The notes below the pieces were generated by a model, which saw nothing but the letters and a program-made list of their open reading frames with translations, searched no databases and was not told the origin of the DNA. DNA of 64,000 bases from Ancylobacter tetraedralis (GTDB taxonomy: Bacteria; Pseudomonadota; Alphaproteobacteria; Rhizobiales; Xanthobacteraceae). The position numbers and the translations under genes were made by a program. Each line of letters begins with the position of its first letter. Within the stretch, counting starts at the first letter, position 1. The stretch lies in the NCBI RefSeq assembly GCF_014195655.1, contig NZ_JACICD010000008.1:1-64000 (forward strand). The letters are read 5' to 3'. Positions 1 through 10,800 of this stretch are shown in pieces.

Positions 1-956
1 ACGTTGAGATGGCCGACGATCTTCACCCCGTTCGCCGTGGTGACGACCTCGCCCGGCACGGAGCCTTCGACATTGCCGCCGCGCTCCACCGCGAGGTCGA
101 TGATCACCGAGCCCGCCTTCATCGCCGCCACCATCTCCGCCGACACCAGCTTGGGCGCCGGCCGCCCGGGGATCAGCGCCGTGGTGATGACGATGTCCTG
201 CTTGGCGATGTGGCTCGCCGTCAGCGCCGCCTGCTTGGCCTGGTATTCCGCCGACATCGACTTGGCGTAGCCGCCCGCCGTCTCCGCCTGCTTGAACTCC
301 TCGTCCTCCACCGCGATGAACTTGGCGCCGAGAGACTCCACCTGCTCCTTCGCCGCCGGACGAACGTCCGTCGCCGACACGACCGCGCCCAGCCGGCGCG
401 CCGTGGCGATCGCCTGCAGCCCGGCCACGCCCGCGCCCATCACGAACACCCGCGCCGCCGGAACCGTGCCCGCCGCCGTCATCATCATCGGAAACGCCCG
501 GCCGAACTCGGCAGACGCATCGATCACCGCGCGATAGCCCGCGAGGTTCGCCTGCGAGGACAGCACGTCCATCACCTGCGCCCGCGTGATGCGCGGCATC
601 AGCTCCATCGCGAAGGCCGATACGCCGGTTGCCGCCAATTCCGCCAGTTCCGCCTCGTGGCCGAACGGGTCGGCGATCGAGATCACCAGCGCCCCGCGCC
701 CGGCCCCCGCCACCAGTTCCGCCGCCGGACGGCGAACGCCGAGCACGATATCCGCACCCGCCACCGCGGCCGCGTTATCCGCCACAACCCTCGCTCCCGC
801 CCCCTCATACTCCCCGTCGCCGATCCCCGACGCCAACCCAGCACCCGAAGCCACAAAAACCTCAGCCCCTAGGCCGACATAACGCTTAACCGTGTCCGCA
901 GACGCAGACACCCGTGGCTCCGAAGCAGAGCTCTCTTTGACAATCGCGATGCGCAT
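1..956 (-). CDS. pntAA: NAD(P) transhydrogenase subunit alpha, part 1 (PntAA), C-terminus cut by window edge
   Basis: Proton-translocating transhydrogenase moves hydride between NADH and NADP+ at the inner membrane; this part is the soluble NAD(H)-binding domain I. The reverse strand reads from an ATG at 956 with an N-terminus MRIAIVKES, typical of the alanine dehydrogenase/PNT family. A Rossmann loop VFVMGAGVAGLQA lies near residue 165. About 318 of an expected 375-390 residues are present and the frame stays open to the window edge, so the stop codon lies outside. The start is only 8 bases after the stop of the upstream oxidase subunit IV gene, which fits the common alphaproteobacterial order oxidase IV-pntAA-pntAB-pntB. 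Truncation is due to the window, not to damage. Confidence 0.93.
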   Translation of the reverse strand, partial: MRIAIVKESSASEPRVSASADTVKRYVGLGAEVFVASGAGLASGIGDGEYEGAGARVVADNAAAVAGADIVLGVRRPAAELVAGAGRGALVISIADPFGHEAELAELAATGVSAFAMELMPRITRAQVMDVLSSQANLAGYRAVIDASAEFGRAFPMMMTAAGTVPAARVFVMGAGVAGLQAIATARRLGAVVSATDVRPAAKEQVESLGAKFIAVEDEEFKQAETAGGYAKSMSAEYQAKQAALTASHIAKQDIVITTALIPGRPAPKLVSAEMVAAMKAGSVIIDLAVERGGNVEGSVPGEVVTTANGVKIVGHLN

Positions 957-964
957 GGTTCAGC

Positions 965-1258
965 TCAGGAGGTGATGATCAGGGCGAGCGTGAGGACGAT
1001 CAGCAGCCCGAATTGCAGCTTGGGCTTGCCATCCGTGGAGGCGAGGCCGACCGCGGCGCCGGCGATCGAGGCCAGCGTGCCGAGGGTGAACAGGCCCCAA
1101 TGGCCGTTCGCCCCGCCAATGGCGAAGGACACCATGAAATTGATCAGCGAGAGCGTGCTGACGAAGGTCAGCTTGGTGAAGAGGTGATAGGTGCCTTCGT
1201 GCTCGCTATAGTCATTGCCAGCAGCCGTGGCGTACTCCGGCGTTCCGTGATCGGCCAT
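965..1258 (-). CDS. aa3-type cytochrome c oxidase subunit IV family protein
   Basis: Small inner-membrane protein of 97 residues. The N-terminus MADHGTPEYATAAGNDYSEH matches bacterial aa3 oxidase subunit IV (COX4_pro_2) proteins, followed by hydrophobic stretches around residues 27-47, 50-70 and 80-96. The frame stays open further upstream, but the ATG at 1258 has a strong GGGAGGGGG ribosome site a few bases before it and begins the conserved part. It is probably co-transcribed with pntAA, whose start lies 8 bases downstream. In other alphaproteobacteria this small subunit gene also lies apart from the main cytochrome oxidase operon. It is slightly longer than many family members because of the extra hydrophobic tail. 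Confidence 0.82.
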   Translation of the reverse strand: MADHGTPEYATAAGNDYSEHEGTYHLFTKLTFVSTLSLINFMVSFAIGGANGHWGLFTLGTLASIAGAAVGLASTDGKPKLQFGLLIVLTLALIITS

Positions 1259-1342
1259 CGCGACCCCCTCCCAAAGTTTTAAAAGCCCGTCATCCGCTTT
1301 AACCGAAGACGCCCCCTGCGGCAACGGCGACGACCGCCGCGC

Positions 1343-2767
1343 TCACGTGAGTCCGACCTGCGCGAGCGCGGCGCCTTGCCGCGCCGTGACGGCCTCGACC
1401 GAGAATCCCTCGATCGCCGCCTCGAACAGGGCGTGGAAGTTGAGCTCCGCCTTCAGATGCAGGAACACCCCGCCGAGGCCAATGGCGGCGCGGTCCATGA
1501 ACACGAATTCGCGCGGCACCTTGACCGGCCCCCGCTCCTTCAGCGCCTTGTGCACGCGGAAGGCCTCGCGCCGGCCATACTCGCCCGGCGCCACCCCGTC
1601 CGCGATGGTGCGCACGCGATCGTCGAGCAACGGGCCATAGATGAAGCGCGCCCAGATGTTCAGCACCTCGATCAATTCGCGGCTCAATCCACGGAAGCCC
1701 CATGTCTCATAGGCATGCACGGTGCGGGCTTCGTCATTCGCCTCCAGGCCGCGATAGAGATCGACCACGCCGCCGACAAAGGAGGGCGGGAAGATGCGGA
1801 TGCAGCCATAATCCAGCAGGTTGATGCCGGCCGGCGCCCCCTCCTCTTCGAACACCGTGTAATTGCCCAGATGCGGATCGCCATGGATCACCCCGTGGCG
1901 GCTGAAGGGCAGCCACCACGCCGCGAACATGGCGCGGGCAATGGTGTTGCGCTGCTCCAGCGAGTGGTCGACGAAATCGAGCAGCCGCCGGCCCTCCAGC
2001 CAGTCCAGCGTGAGCAGGCGGCCGGTGGAGAGGGCGGAATGCACGCCCGGCACCCGCACGCCCGGCTCGTCCGCCAGCATGAGCGCATAGAGCCCGGCAT
2101 GCAGCGCCTCGCGCCGGTAGTCGAGTTCCTCGCGCACGCGCGCGCCGATTTCCTGGGCGATCTCCGTGGTGTCGATCGCCGGGTCCATGCGCCGGTGCAG
2201 GGCGAAGACGAGATCGAGCTGCTTGAGATCGGCTTCCACGGCGGACTGCATGTCGGGATATTGCAGCTTCACCGCCAGTTCGGTGCCGTCGAGCGCGCGG
2301 GCACGGTGCACCTGGCCGAGCGAGGCGGCGGCGGTCGGCTCCTTGTCGAAGCTGGAAAAGCGCGCCATCCAGTCCGGCCCGAGCTCGGCGATCATGCGCC
2401 GCTTGACGAAGGCCCAGCCCATGGGCGGGGCCTGGTTCTGCAAGGTGGCGAGTTCGGCGGCATATTCGGGCGGCAGCGCGTCGGGAATGGTCGCCATCAA
2501 CTGGGCGACCTTCATGATCGGCCCCTTCAACCCGCCCAGCGCCGCCGCCAGCGCCGCCGCATTGCCGCCGCGCTGGCCTTCCAGCCCGAGGATGCGGGTG
2601 CCGGCGATGCGCGCGGCGACGCCGCCCACACGGGCCCCGACCCGCGCATAGCGCACGGCCCGCGCCGAGAGGCGGTTGGCCTCGCGGTCCGGGCCGGCGT
2701 CAGTCGTCGCTGAGCTGGGGCTGGGAGGAACGGGATTGGGGGGAACAGTCTCGTCGGAATCGGACAC
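1343..2767 (-). CDS. ABC1/AarF (UbiB-like) atypical kinase family protein
   Basis: A 474-residue protein of the ABC1/ADCK/UbiB family, which supports ubiquinone biosynthesis or other lipid processes at the membrane through an atypical kinase/ATPase fold. Visible motifs are the family N-terminal KxxQ signature as KVAQ (86-89), followed by IPDALPPEYAAEL; the ATP-lobe sequence AVKLQY (165-170); the catalytic HGDPHLGN (295-302); and the metal-binding LLDYG (317-321). Residues 1-30 are proline/serine-rich and probably disordered. The second signature residue pair is VA rather than the usual xG. It is a standalone gene with no ubiquinone genes next to it, so it need not be UbiB itself. The family call is firm; the substrate is unknown. 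Confidence 0.9.
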   Translation of the reverse strand: MSDSDETVPPNPVPPSPSSATTDAGPDREANRLSARAVRYARVGARVGGVAARIAGTRILGLEGQRGGNAAALAAALGGLKGPIMKVAQLMATIPDALPPEYAAELATLQNQAPPMGWAFVKRRMIAELGPDWMARFSSFDKEPTAAASLGQVHRARALDGTELAVKLQYPDMQSAVEADLKQLDLVFALHRRMDPAIDTTEIAQEIGARVREELDYRREALHAGLYALMLADEPGVRVPGVHSALSTGRLLTLDWLEGRRLLDFVDHSLEQRNTIARAMFAAWWLPFSRHGVIHGDPHLGNYTVFEEEGAPAGINLLDYGCIRIFPPSFVGGVVDLYRGLEANDEARTVHAYETWGFRGLSRELIEVLNIWARFIYGPLLDDRVRTIADGVAPGEYGRREAFRVHKALKERGPVKVPREFVFMDRAAIGLGGVFLHLKAELNFHALFEAAIEGFSVEAVTARQGAALAQVGLT

Positions 2768-2829
2768 GGACGGCCTCGCTGGTTACCCTCTAGCTAGGCC
2801 CTCTTGCCCCACATGCAACGGCGCCGCGA

Positions 2830-3327
2830 TCACGTCGTCGTCGGACGGCCCACCAGACGCTGCGCCAGCAGCAAGCCGAGCACAGCGAGCGGGGTGAGGA
2901 AATCGGTGTAGAGGATGGGCCCGGCATTGCCGGCCGCCTGATTGCCGGTTTCCGCGACCTGCACCACATGTCCGACGCCGGCGCCGCCGAGAAAGCCGAG
3001 CATCACCACGCCAACCGCCGCGCGAAAGCCCGGTGAACCGAGAAAGCCGCCGATCAGGCCGGCGACGCCGATCCCGAGATTGGCCATGCCCACCTCGTAC
3101 TGGAACGGGCTCGGCGCCCAGCCGATCGAGGCGGCGGCCTGCTCGGCGAAGAAAACATGGCCGATGAAGGCCCACACGCCCATCAGCCCCACCGGGAACA
3201 CGAGAATGTAGCGCAGCAGCCGGTCGAGGATCGCCACCAGCGTGATGGGACGCGCCCCGCGCAGCAGGCTGAAGAGGGCGGCCGCAAGAGCAGCGAGCCA
3301 TGCCAGAATGGGAACCCAGAAAACCAA
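2830..3327 (-). CDS. DUF6790 family integral membrane protein
   Basis: A 165-residue hydrophobic protein with about five predicted membrane segments (roughly 2-22, 33-60, 80-100, 104-122 and 140-158) separated by short loops. The pattern resembles proteins annotated DUF6790. No catalytic motif is visible and the function is unknown. It lies between the ABC1 kinase and the DUF3445 gene on the same strand with gaps of about 60 and 30 bases, so it could be co-transcribed with them, though nothing in the sequence links their functions. Confidence 0.72.
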   Translation of the reverse strand: MVFWVPILAWLAALAAALFSLLRGARPITLVAILDRLLRYILVFPVGLMGVWAFIGHVFFAEQAAASIGWAPSPFQYEVGMANLGIGVAGLIGGFLGSPGFRAAVGVVMLGFLGGAGVGHVVQVAETGNQAAGNAGPILYTDFLTPLAVLGLLLAQRLVGRPTTT

Positions 3328-3358
3328 CGCGCCCTCCCTCGCCCTCGACCGCGGCAGT

Positions 3359-4303
3359 CTACTCCCCGCGCGCGATGCCCTCCAACACCGCGGCGATGGC
3401 GTCGCGATGCTCCGTCATCGCCTTGTAGGCCAGCTGGTCCGCGTCGAGGCCAAGGATCTGTTCGCGCAGCGAGGCCGCCAAAATGCGGCCTTCCGGATGG
3501 CGGCGGAAGGCATCGAACGGATCGACATGGATGCGCACGGTGAACAGCATGTCTCCGCTTTCGGGCATGCGCCGCAGCGTCTGGCGCTCGACGCGCACGA
3601 AGGCCTCGGGCGCCAGATTGGCGGGATCCTCGAACCAGTGGCGCGGGCGCTCCTTGGATTCGGAGTGGTGCAGTTGCGCGTCCGGGTAGATCGACCAGTT
3701 CACCCGCCAGACCGGCTGGTCGACCTTGAGGTTCTCGAAGATGCGGTTCATCACCCGCGCGAGCTTCGACTGGTATCCGGGAACGGATTCATGCAGCCCG
3801 TCCAGTGTCTGGCCGAAGCGCTGGGCGAGCGACCAGGAGGAGGGAAAGCACAGCACGGCAGCTACCAGCCGGTAGCCCGCCGGGCTCGGCGTCAGGATCA
3901 GCAGGTCGTCGGTGACGATCTGGCCGGCAAGGGCGAGCGGAGCCTCGCTCGCATCATCCAGGTCAAAGCTGCGGCCGGTGGGCAGCACGGTGAGCTGCCG
4001 GCCCTCGAGGCGATAGATCTCGGGATAACGCCGGGTGACATGCGCGACGACCAGTTCCAGCGCCTCGCGCTGCGACGTCCGCGTGCCCGGCTCCTCGCGC
4101 AGCACCACGTCCCGCTTGTCGCGCAGCAGCGCCGCGCGCTCGGCCAGCCGTGCCGCGATCTGCCGATCCGGCTCGATCCACGCGTCAAGATCGAGCGGGG
4201 CGAGGCCGACCGCGAAGGCCTTGCGCGATCCGTCGAACGGCGTGTGGGCGAAGGGGATTGCATCGTCGGTGACGGCGTCGGGGAATTTCTCGGCGGCATT
4301 CAT
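3359..4303 (-). CDS. DUF3445 protein, haem-dependent oxidative N-demethylase-like
   Basis: A 314-residue soluble protein that looks like DUF3445, the family of the alpha subunit of haem-dependent oxidative N-demethylase, which removes methyl groups from amines such as dimethylamine in some bacteria. Supporting segments are the region FPSSWSLAQRFGQTLDGLHE near residue 155, then VNWSIYPDAQLHHS near 200, and RQTLRRMPESGDMLFTVRIH near 240. The reductase-like partner subunits of the characterised enzyme are not next to it. The family call is solid, but the substrate is inference: DUF3445 proteins are widespread and mostly uncharacterised. It stands alone between the DUF6790 gene and rfbD. Confidence 0.82.
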   Translation of the reverse strand: MNAAEKFPDAVTDDAIPFAHTPFDGSRKAFAVGLAPLDLDAWIEPDRQIAARLAERAALLRDKRDVVLREEPGTRTSQREALELVVAHVTRRYPEIYRLEGRQLTVLPTGRSFDLDDASEAPLALAGQIVTDDLLILTPSPAGYRLVAAVLCFPSSWSLAQRFGQTLDGLHESVPGYQSKLARVMNRIFENLKVDQPVWRVNWSIYPDAQLHHSESKERPRHWFEDPANLAPEAFVRVERQTLRRMPESGDMLFTVRIHVDPFDAFRRHPEGRILAASLREQILGLDADQLAYKAMTEHRDAIAAVLEGIARGE

Positions 4304-4423
4304 GGCGTTGGCACAGGCGGGTCTCGCCGGACCGCCAGCCGGCCCGGACTTCGCGCAGACTAGAATGCATCGACACCGCCGTCAGCCCGGCTTTTCGTCA
4401 GCGGCGAGACGACGCAGGCGCGG

Positions 4424-5323
4424 TCAGGAGGCGCGCACGCTCGCGACCGGCACCATCAATTCGTCCACCACCTCGACGACCCGCTGCTGCCAGGGGGCCG
4501 CTCGCACGCCGAAGCGGGCGGCGAACAGGTCGCTCGATAGTTCGGAATTGACCGGCCGGCGCGCCGGCGTGGGATATTCGGCGGTGGTGATGGCGGCAAC
4601 CTCCGGCCGCCGCCCGGTATGCTGGGCGGCGCGCGCGACGATGGCGGTGGCGAAGCCGTGCCAGGTGGTCGCGCCGCTGCCGGCGAAATGATAGGTGCCC
4701 GGCACCGCGGTGCCCGCAGCGAAGGCGGCGGCCGCAGCCAGCAGCGCCTCGGCAATGTCGCGCGAGGCCGTGGGGCAGCCGCGCTGGTCGGCCACCACGG
4801 TGAGCCGCTCGCGTTCGCGGGCGAGACGCAGCATGGTCTTGAGGAAATTCGCGCCCTGCGCGCCGAATACCCAGGAGGTGCGCAGGATCGCGTGGCGCTC
4901 CAACCCCTCGCGCACCGCGCGCTCGCCCGCCTCCTTGGAAGCGCCGTAGACGCCGAGCGGGGCGACCGGATCGGTCTCGACATAGGCGGTGGGCTTGGTG
5001 CCGTCGAACACATAGTCGGTGGACATGTGGACCAGTGCCGCCCCATGCCGCGCGCAGGCGGCGGCGATCAGCGCGGGCGCGGCGGCGTTGACGCGGAAGG
5101 CCGCCTCGCGCTCGCTCTCGGCCCGGTCCACCGCGGTATAGGCGGCGGCGTTGATCACCACGGCGGGCTGATGCACGACCAGCGCGCGCTCGACAGCCCC
5201 GGCATCCGCGATGTCGATGCGCGCATGGTCGAGCGCGACGAGGTCCACGCCGCGCGCCTCGGCCAGCGCGAGCGTCTCGCGCCCGACCTGGCCGCCGGCC
5301 CCGAGGAGAAGCAGCCGGCTCAT
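4424..5323 (-). CDS. rfbD: dTDP-4-dehydrorhamnose reductase
   Basis: Last step of dTDP-L-rhamnose synthesis: NADPH-dependent reduction of dTDP-4-dehydrorhamnose, feeding O-antigen or exopolysaccharide. The 299-residue protein has a Rossmann glycine loop GAGGQVGRE (8-16), the conserved STDYVFDG (101-108) and the short-chain dehydrogenase YxxxK pair Y126/K130. The ATG at 5323 overlaps the rfbB stop as ATGA, which shows translational coupling and decides the start against a longer open frame. It is the last gene of the rfbC-rfbB-rfbD operon. Confidence 0.95.
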   Translation of the reverse strand: MSRLLLLGAGGQVGRETLALAEARGVDLVALDHARIDIADAGAVERALVVHQPAVVINAAAYTAVDRAESEREAAFRVNAAAPALIAAACARHGAALVHMSTDYVFDGTKPTAYVETDPVAPLGVYGASKEAGERAVREGLERHAILRTSWVFGAQGANFLKTMLRLARERERLTVVADQRGCPTASRDIAEALLAAAAAFAAGTAVPGTYHFAGSGATTWHGFATAIVARAAQHTGRRPEVAAITTAEYPTPARRPVNSELSSDLFAARFGVRAAPWQQRVVEVVDELMVPVASVRAS

Positions 5324-6384
5324 GTCGCGAGCCCGATGCGTGCGCGATCGTAGCGCGCCTTGAGCGGCTCCCACCACGCGCCATTGTCGAGATACCAGCG
5401 CACCGTCTTCTCGATCCCGCTCTCGAAGGTCTCGGACGGCTCCCAGCCCAGCTCGTTCGTCAGCTTGGTAGCGTCGATGGCGTAGCGCGCATCATGGCCC
5501 GGCCGATCGGCGACGAAGGTGATGAGCCCCTCGCGCGGCCCGATCGCCGCGTCCGGCACTACCCGGTCCATGATGGCGCAGATGGTGCGCACCACGTCGA
5601 TATTGCGCCGCTCATTATTGCCGCCGACATTGTAGCTCTCGCCCGGCCGCCCGCGTGTGGCGATCAATTCCAGCGCGGCCGCGTGGTCGTCGACATAGAG
5701 CCAGTCGCGCACGTTCTCGCCCTTGCCATAGACCGGCAGCGGCTTGCCTTCCAGCGCATTGAGAATGGTGAGCGGGATGAGCTTTTCCGGGAAGTGGTAG
5801 GGCCCGTAATTGTTCGAGCAGTTCGACATCACCACCGGCAGGCCATAGGTGTGGAACCAGGCCCGCACCAGATGGTCGGATGCCGCCTTGGAGGCCGAAT
5901 AGGGCGAATTCGGCTGGTAAGGCGTGTCCTCGCGGAACAGGCCGTCCGCGCCGAGCGTGCCGAACACCTCGTCGGTGGAAATGTGGTGGAAGCGGAAGCG
6001 CTTCTGCGCGCTGGCATCGAGCGACCGCCAGTAGCGCAGCGCCTCGTCCAGCAGCGTGTAGGTGCCGACGATATTGGTATTGATGAAGTCGCCCGGCCCG
6101 TCGATCGAGCGATCGACATGCGACTCGGCGGCCAGATGCATCACCAGATCGGGGCGGAACTCCTGCAGCGCGGCGCGGAAGGCCTGCCCGTCGCAGATGT
6201 CGGCCTTGAGGAACTGATAGCCGGCATGGCCGTTCACCTCGGCGAGCGAGGCGAGATTGCCGGCATAAGTGAGCTTGTCATAGGTCAGGACCGCACGCCC
6301 CTGCCGCACCAGCCGGCGCACCACGGCCGAGCCGATGAATCCGGCTCCGCCGGTGACGAGGACGCGTTGGGCAATGCTGGTCAT
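5320..6384 (-). CDS. rfbB: dTDP-glucose 4,6-dehydratase
   Basis: Converts dTDP-glucose to dTDP-4-keto-6-deoxyglucose in dTDP-rhamnose synthesis. The 354-residue protein starts [19 protein letters not shown] with the NAD-binding TGGxGFIG loop, carries the dehydratase STDEVFG with TDE at 137-139, and has the YSASK motif (Y162, K166). The length is normal. The frame is open for another 100 codons upstream, but that part overlaps rfbC, so the ATG at 6384, 33 bases after the rfbC stop, is the sensible start. rfbD overlaps its stop codon. Confidence 0.96.
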   Translation of the reverse strand: MTSIAQRVLVTGGAGFIGSAVVRRLVRQGRAVLTYDKLTYAGNLASLAEVNGHAGYQFLKADICDGQAFRAALQEFRPDLVMHLAAESHVDRSIDGPGDFINTNIVGTYTLLDEALRYWRSLDASAQKRFRFHHISTDEVFGTLGADGLFREDTPYQPNSPYSASKAASDHLVRAWFHTYGLPVVMSNCSNNYGPYHFPEKLIPLTILNALEGKPLPVYGKGENVRDWLYVDDHAAALELIATRGRPGESYNVGGNNERRNIDVVRTICAIMDRVVPDAAIGPREGLITFVADRPGHDARYAIDATKLTNELGWEPSETFESGIEKTVRWYLDNGAWWEPLKARYDRARIGLAT

Positions 6385-6416
6385 GCGTGCTGCTCTTCCG
6401 TCGCCGGGCCTTTGCG

Positions 6417-6977
6417 TCACAGGACGAAGGGCGTGTCGAAATCCCTGAGCCGGGGCAGCGCCCGATCCTTGTCCGACAGCACCACATCGGCGGCCGCGAC
6501 CGGCCAGTCGATGGCAAGGTCGGGATCGCTCCACAGGATACCGGCGTCGTTGGGGCGAGAATAGGGCGCGTCCACCTTGTAGGCGACCAGCGTCTCGGCT
6601 TCGAGCGTGCAGAAGCCATGCGCGAAGCCGTGCGGCACCAGCAACTGCTCGCCATTCGCCGCCGTCAGCGTCGCCGCCACCCACCTGCCGAAGCTCGGCG
6701 AACCCTTGCGCAGATCCACCGCCACATCGAAGATCGCCCCGCGCAAGACGCGCACGAGCTTCGCCTGCGAGAAGGCGGGGGTCTGGAAGTGCAGCCCGCG
6801 CACGACACCGACCTGACGCGACAGCGATTCATTGTCCTGCACGAAGACGAGGTCGATTCCGGCCTCGTCAAAGGCGCGTTTTGCATAGGTCTCGCAGAAA
6901 TACCCGCGCTCGTCTCCGAACCGCGCGGGCTGGATGAGGATGACGTCGGGGATGGCGAGACGGGTAAAGGTCGTCAT
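6417..6977 (-). CDS. rfbC: dTDP-4-dehydrorhamnose 3,5-epimerase
   Basis: Epimerises C3 and C5 of dTDP-4-keto-6-deoxyglucose. The 186-residue cupin protein shows the classical N-terminal [12 protein letters not shown], the catalytic histidine in RGLHFQ (H63), [13 protein letters not shown] and HGFAHGF. It is the first gene of a three-gene rml operon. The usual first-step gene rfbA (glucose-1-phosphate thymidylyltransferase) is missing from the operon and from the rest of the window. Confidence 0.95.
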   Translation of the reverse strand: MTTFTRLAIPDVILIQPARFGDERGYFCETYAKRAFDEAGIDLVFVQDNESLSRQVGVVRGLHFQTPAFSQAKLVRVLRGAIFDVAVDLRKGSPSFGRWVAATLTAANGEQLLVPHGFAHGFCTLEAETLVAYKVDAPYSRPNDAGILWSDPDLAIDWPVAAADVVLSDKDRALPRLRDFDTPFVL

Positions 6978-7150
6978 GAGGCGAAGCGATGGTCCTGTAG
7001 GAACAGAGGGAAGCTTCTAGCCAATCCGGTCGCCGCTTCCAATAGACTTCATGTTGCAACTGCGAAAAATGCCAGCCTGCGCTGTCCGCACGGGACTACG
7101 GACCCGCAACCGCCCGGCCTCCAAAGCCTTTGTGCTGCGGGGCCGGGATC

Positions 7151-7579
7151 TCAGGCCTTCTTGGCGAGGATATCTCGAATTTCGGTCAAAAGTATCTCTT
7201 CCTTGGTGGGGGCAGCGGGCGCCGGAGGCTCGGCGGCGGCGTTGCGGCGCAGGCGGTTGATGCCCTTGACCACGAGGAACAGGATCCAGGCGATGATGAG
7301 GAAGTTGATCACCACGGTAAGGAAGTGGCCATAGGCAAGCACGGCGCCCTGTTCGCGGGCAGCGGCCAGCGAGTTGGCGGTGACGTTGGCCGACAGGCCG
7401 ACGAAGTAGTTCGAGAAGTCGAGCCCGCCGAACACGGCGCCGACAACCGGCATGAACAGATCCGAGACGATCGACGTGACGATCTGGCCGAAGGCGGCGC
7501 CGATGATCACACCGATCGCCAGATCCACGACATTGCCCTTCACGGCGAATTCACGAAACTCCTTGAGTACCTTGGCCAT
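7151..7579 (-). CDS. mscL: large-conductance mechanosensitive channel MscL
   Basis: Homopentameric inner-membrane safety valve that opens under hypo-osmotic shock. The 142-residue protein begins [20 protein letters not shown], the family signature, followed by TM1 with [13 protein letters not shown], a periplasmic loop, TM2 (about 84-104) and a charged C-terminal helix [18 protein letters not shown]. The reading frame remains open for more than 1200 codons upstream on this strand, but that is antisense to the sensor kinase; the ATG at 7579 follows a purine-rich AGGGGGTG site. It is divergent from the hybrid kinase gene. Confidence 0.96.
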   Translation of the reverse strand: MAKVLKEFREFAVKGNVVDLAIGVIIGAAFGQIVTSIVSDLFMPVVGAVFGGLDFSNYFVGLSANVTANSLAAAREQGAVLAYGHFLTVVINFLIIAWILFLVVKGINRLRRNAAAEPPAPAAPTKEEILLTEIRDILAKKA

Positions 7580-7810
7580 GACACCCCCTGCTGCAACGCT
7601 GCTTCGCCCCCACTCTTCACCGCTCGCCCGATGATCGCAAGCGCCGACATGCGCCGGGGCAGGCGATTGACGCTCCGCCCCTTCCAAAGGCAGTTGCACC
7701 CCGCTGGCCGCCGTCAACAGGCGCCGGCCCCTCGCGTGCTTGCGGTGCCCTGCCGCAAGGGCGCATAAAAGAACGACGCCGCCTTTCGCGCGGAACCATC
7801 GGGACACCCC

Positions 7811-10800
7811 ATGCTTCAGGCCTGGGTCATCATTGCGGTCGCCCTCGTCTATGTCGGCTTCCTGTTCGCGGTCGCCAGCTATGGCGACCGGCGGGCGGCG
7901 CGCGAGCGGCGCGGCCGGGACGGGCGACCCTATATCTACGCCCTCTCGCTGGCGGTCTACTGCACCTCCTGGACCTTCTTCGGCTCGGTCGGCCTTGCCA
8001 CCACGCAGGGTGTGAATTTCCTGACCATCTATGTCGGGCCGATGCTGGTCTTCGCCTTCGGCGTGCCGTTCCTGCTGCGGCTGGTGCGGCTTGCGAAGGC
8101 GCAGAACATCACCTCGATCGCCGACTTCATCGCCGCGCGCTACGGCAAGAGCCAGGGCGTGGCGGCGCTTGTCGCGGTCGTCGCCATCGTCGGCTCGCTG
8201 CCCTATATCGCGCTGCAGCTGAAGGCGGTCTCCGCGTCGCTGGTCGCGATGCTGGGCGACTTCGAGGGCCTCGGCCTGCACTACCCCATCGTCGGCGACC
8301 TCGCCCTGATGATCGCGGTCGCCATGGCGGTGTTCGCCGTGCTGTTCGGGACGCGGCACATCGATGCCACCGAGCACCAGGAAGGGCTGATGCTGGCGGT
8401 GGCGACCGAGTCGATCGTCAAGCTGGTGAGCTTCCTGATCGTCGGCCTGTTCGTTACCTTCGTCATGTTTTCCGGCCCGGCCGACCTGTTCGCCAAGGCG
8501 GCGGAGAAGGCCGTGCTGCCCATGCTGACCGAGGGGCTGTCCGCCGATAACTGGGCGGTGATGACGCTGCTCTCGGCGCTCGCCATCATCCTGCTGCCGC
8601 GGCAGTTCCACGTGGCGGTGGTGGAGAACACCTCGGAGCGGGAGATCCGCACCGCCTCCTGGCTGTTCCCGCTCTATCTCGTGCTCATCAACCTGTTCGT
8701 CATCCCCATCGCGGTGGCCGGCCTCGTCTCGTTTCCGCCCGGCTTCATCGATGGCGACATGTATGTCCTCACCCTGCCGCTCTCGGTGGGCGCGCGGGCG
8801 ATCGCGCTCATCGCTTTTGTCGGCGGCCTGTCGGCGGCGACCGCGATGGTGATCGTGGAAACCGTGGCGCTGGCGGTGATGGTGTCGAACGACATCTTCA
8901 TGCCGCTCATGGTGCGCGGCCGGCGGCTGAGCGAGACGGACGACGCCTCCGGGCGGGCGACGCCGCATCTCGACATGGGCCACCGCCTGCTCACGGTGCG
9001 CCGCATCGCCATCTTCGCCATCCTGCTGCTGGCCTATCTCTACTATCGCCTCACCGGCGAGGCACAGCTGGCACAGATCGGCCTCCTGTCCTTCGCCGCG
9101 GTGGCGCAGTTCGGCCCGGCGCTGCTGCTCGGCCTGGTCTGGCGGCGCGGCACGGCGGCCGGCGCCATTGCCGGCATCGCCGCGGGAATCGCCATCTGGG
9201 CCTATACGCTGCTGCTGCCGAGCCTTGTCGATTCCGGCCTGTTCACGCCGCAATTCCTGGTGGAAGGCCCGTTCGGCCTTTCCATGCTGCGCCCGCAGGC
9301 GCTGCTCGGCGTCGAGGCCAGCCCGCTGGTGCATGGCGTGATCTGGAGCCTCACGGTGAACGTGCTGTGCTTCTTCACGGTCTCGCTGATGCGCCAGCCC
9401 ACGCCCATCGAGCGGCTGCAGGCGAGCGTGTTCGTGGAAAGCGACCGCACCCCCTCCGCGCCCAGTTTCCGGCTGTGGCGCTCCCCGGTGACGGTCGGCG
9501 AGCTTCTCGCCACCGTGTCGCGCTATCTCGGCGAGGATCGCACGCGCGCCTCGTTCGAGAGCGTCTCGGCCATGCGCGGGGTGACGCTGGAGCCGGGGCG
9601 TGAGGCCGACTTCCAGCTCATCCGCTATGCCGAGCATCTGCTCGCCTCGGCGATCGGCGCGGCCTCCTCGCGGCTGGTGCTCTCGCTCATGCTGAGGAAG
9701 CGCACCGTCTCCACCAAGGCGGCGCTGAAGCTGCTCGACGATGCCTCGGCGGCGATCCAGTATAATCGCGAGATCCTGCAGACCGCGCTCGACCATGTGC
9801 GCCAGGGCATCGCGGTGTTCGACCGCGACCTGCGCCTCATCTGCTGGAACCGGCAGTTCGGCGACATGCTGGACCTGCCACCGGAAATCGTGCGCATCGG
9901 CGTCGGCATCGACCAGATCATCCGCTTCAACGCCGGCAACGGCGTGTTCGGCCCCGGCCCGGTGGAGGAGATCGTCCGCGAGAAGCTCGGCCGCTATGCG
10001 CGGCGCAACGTCACCTTCCAGGAGCGGCTGTCGCCGCGCGGCGTGGTGATGGAAGTGCGCGTCAACACCATGCCCGATGGCGGCGTGGTGGTGACCTTCA
10101 CCGACATCACCCCCACCGTGGAGGCCGCCGAGGCGCTGGAGCGCGCCAACGAGACGCTGGAGCGCCGCGTGAAGGAGCGCACGAAGGCGCTGGAGAAGCT
10201 CAACACCCAGCTGGCGCAGGCCAAGGCGGAGGCGGACGAGGCCAACATCTCCAAGACCCGCTTCCTCGCCGCCGCCAGCCACGACATTCTCCAGCCGCTC
10301 AACGCCGCCCGGCTCTACGCCACCAGCCTGGTCGACCGCGCGCCGGAGGGCGAGGAAGCCCGCCTCGCCCGCAATGTCGATGCCTCGCTGGAGGCGGTGG
10401 AAGAAATCCTCGGCGCCCTGCTCGACATTTCCCGGCTCGATGCCGGCGCGCTGAAGCCCGACATCGCCGCCTTCCGGCTCGACGACATCTTTCGCCAGCT
10501 GGAACTGGAATTCGCCCCGCTCGCCAAGGAGAAGGGGCTCGCGCTCACCTTCGTCACCAGTTCGGCGGCGGTGCGCTCGGACCGGCGGCTGCTGCGCCGG
10601 CTGCTGCAGAACCTCGTCTCCAACGCCATCAAGTACACCCCGCGAGGCCGGGTGCTGATCGGCGTGCGCCACTGGCGCGGCAAACTGCGCGTCCAGGTGC
10701 TCGATACCGGGCTCGGCATCCCCCAGGCCAAGCAGAAGCTGATCTTCAAGGAATTCCACCGCCTCGACCAGGGCGCCAAGGCGGCGCGCGGGCTCGGGCT

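Noticed and set aside
5320-6684. N-terminal extension of rfbB to 454 residues
   Set aside because: The first 100 codons overlap rfbC in another frame; the ATG at 6384 gives the normal enzyme length and the Rossmann start.
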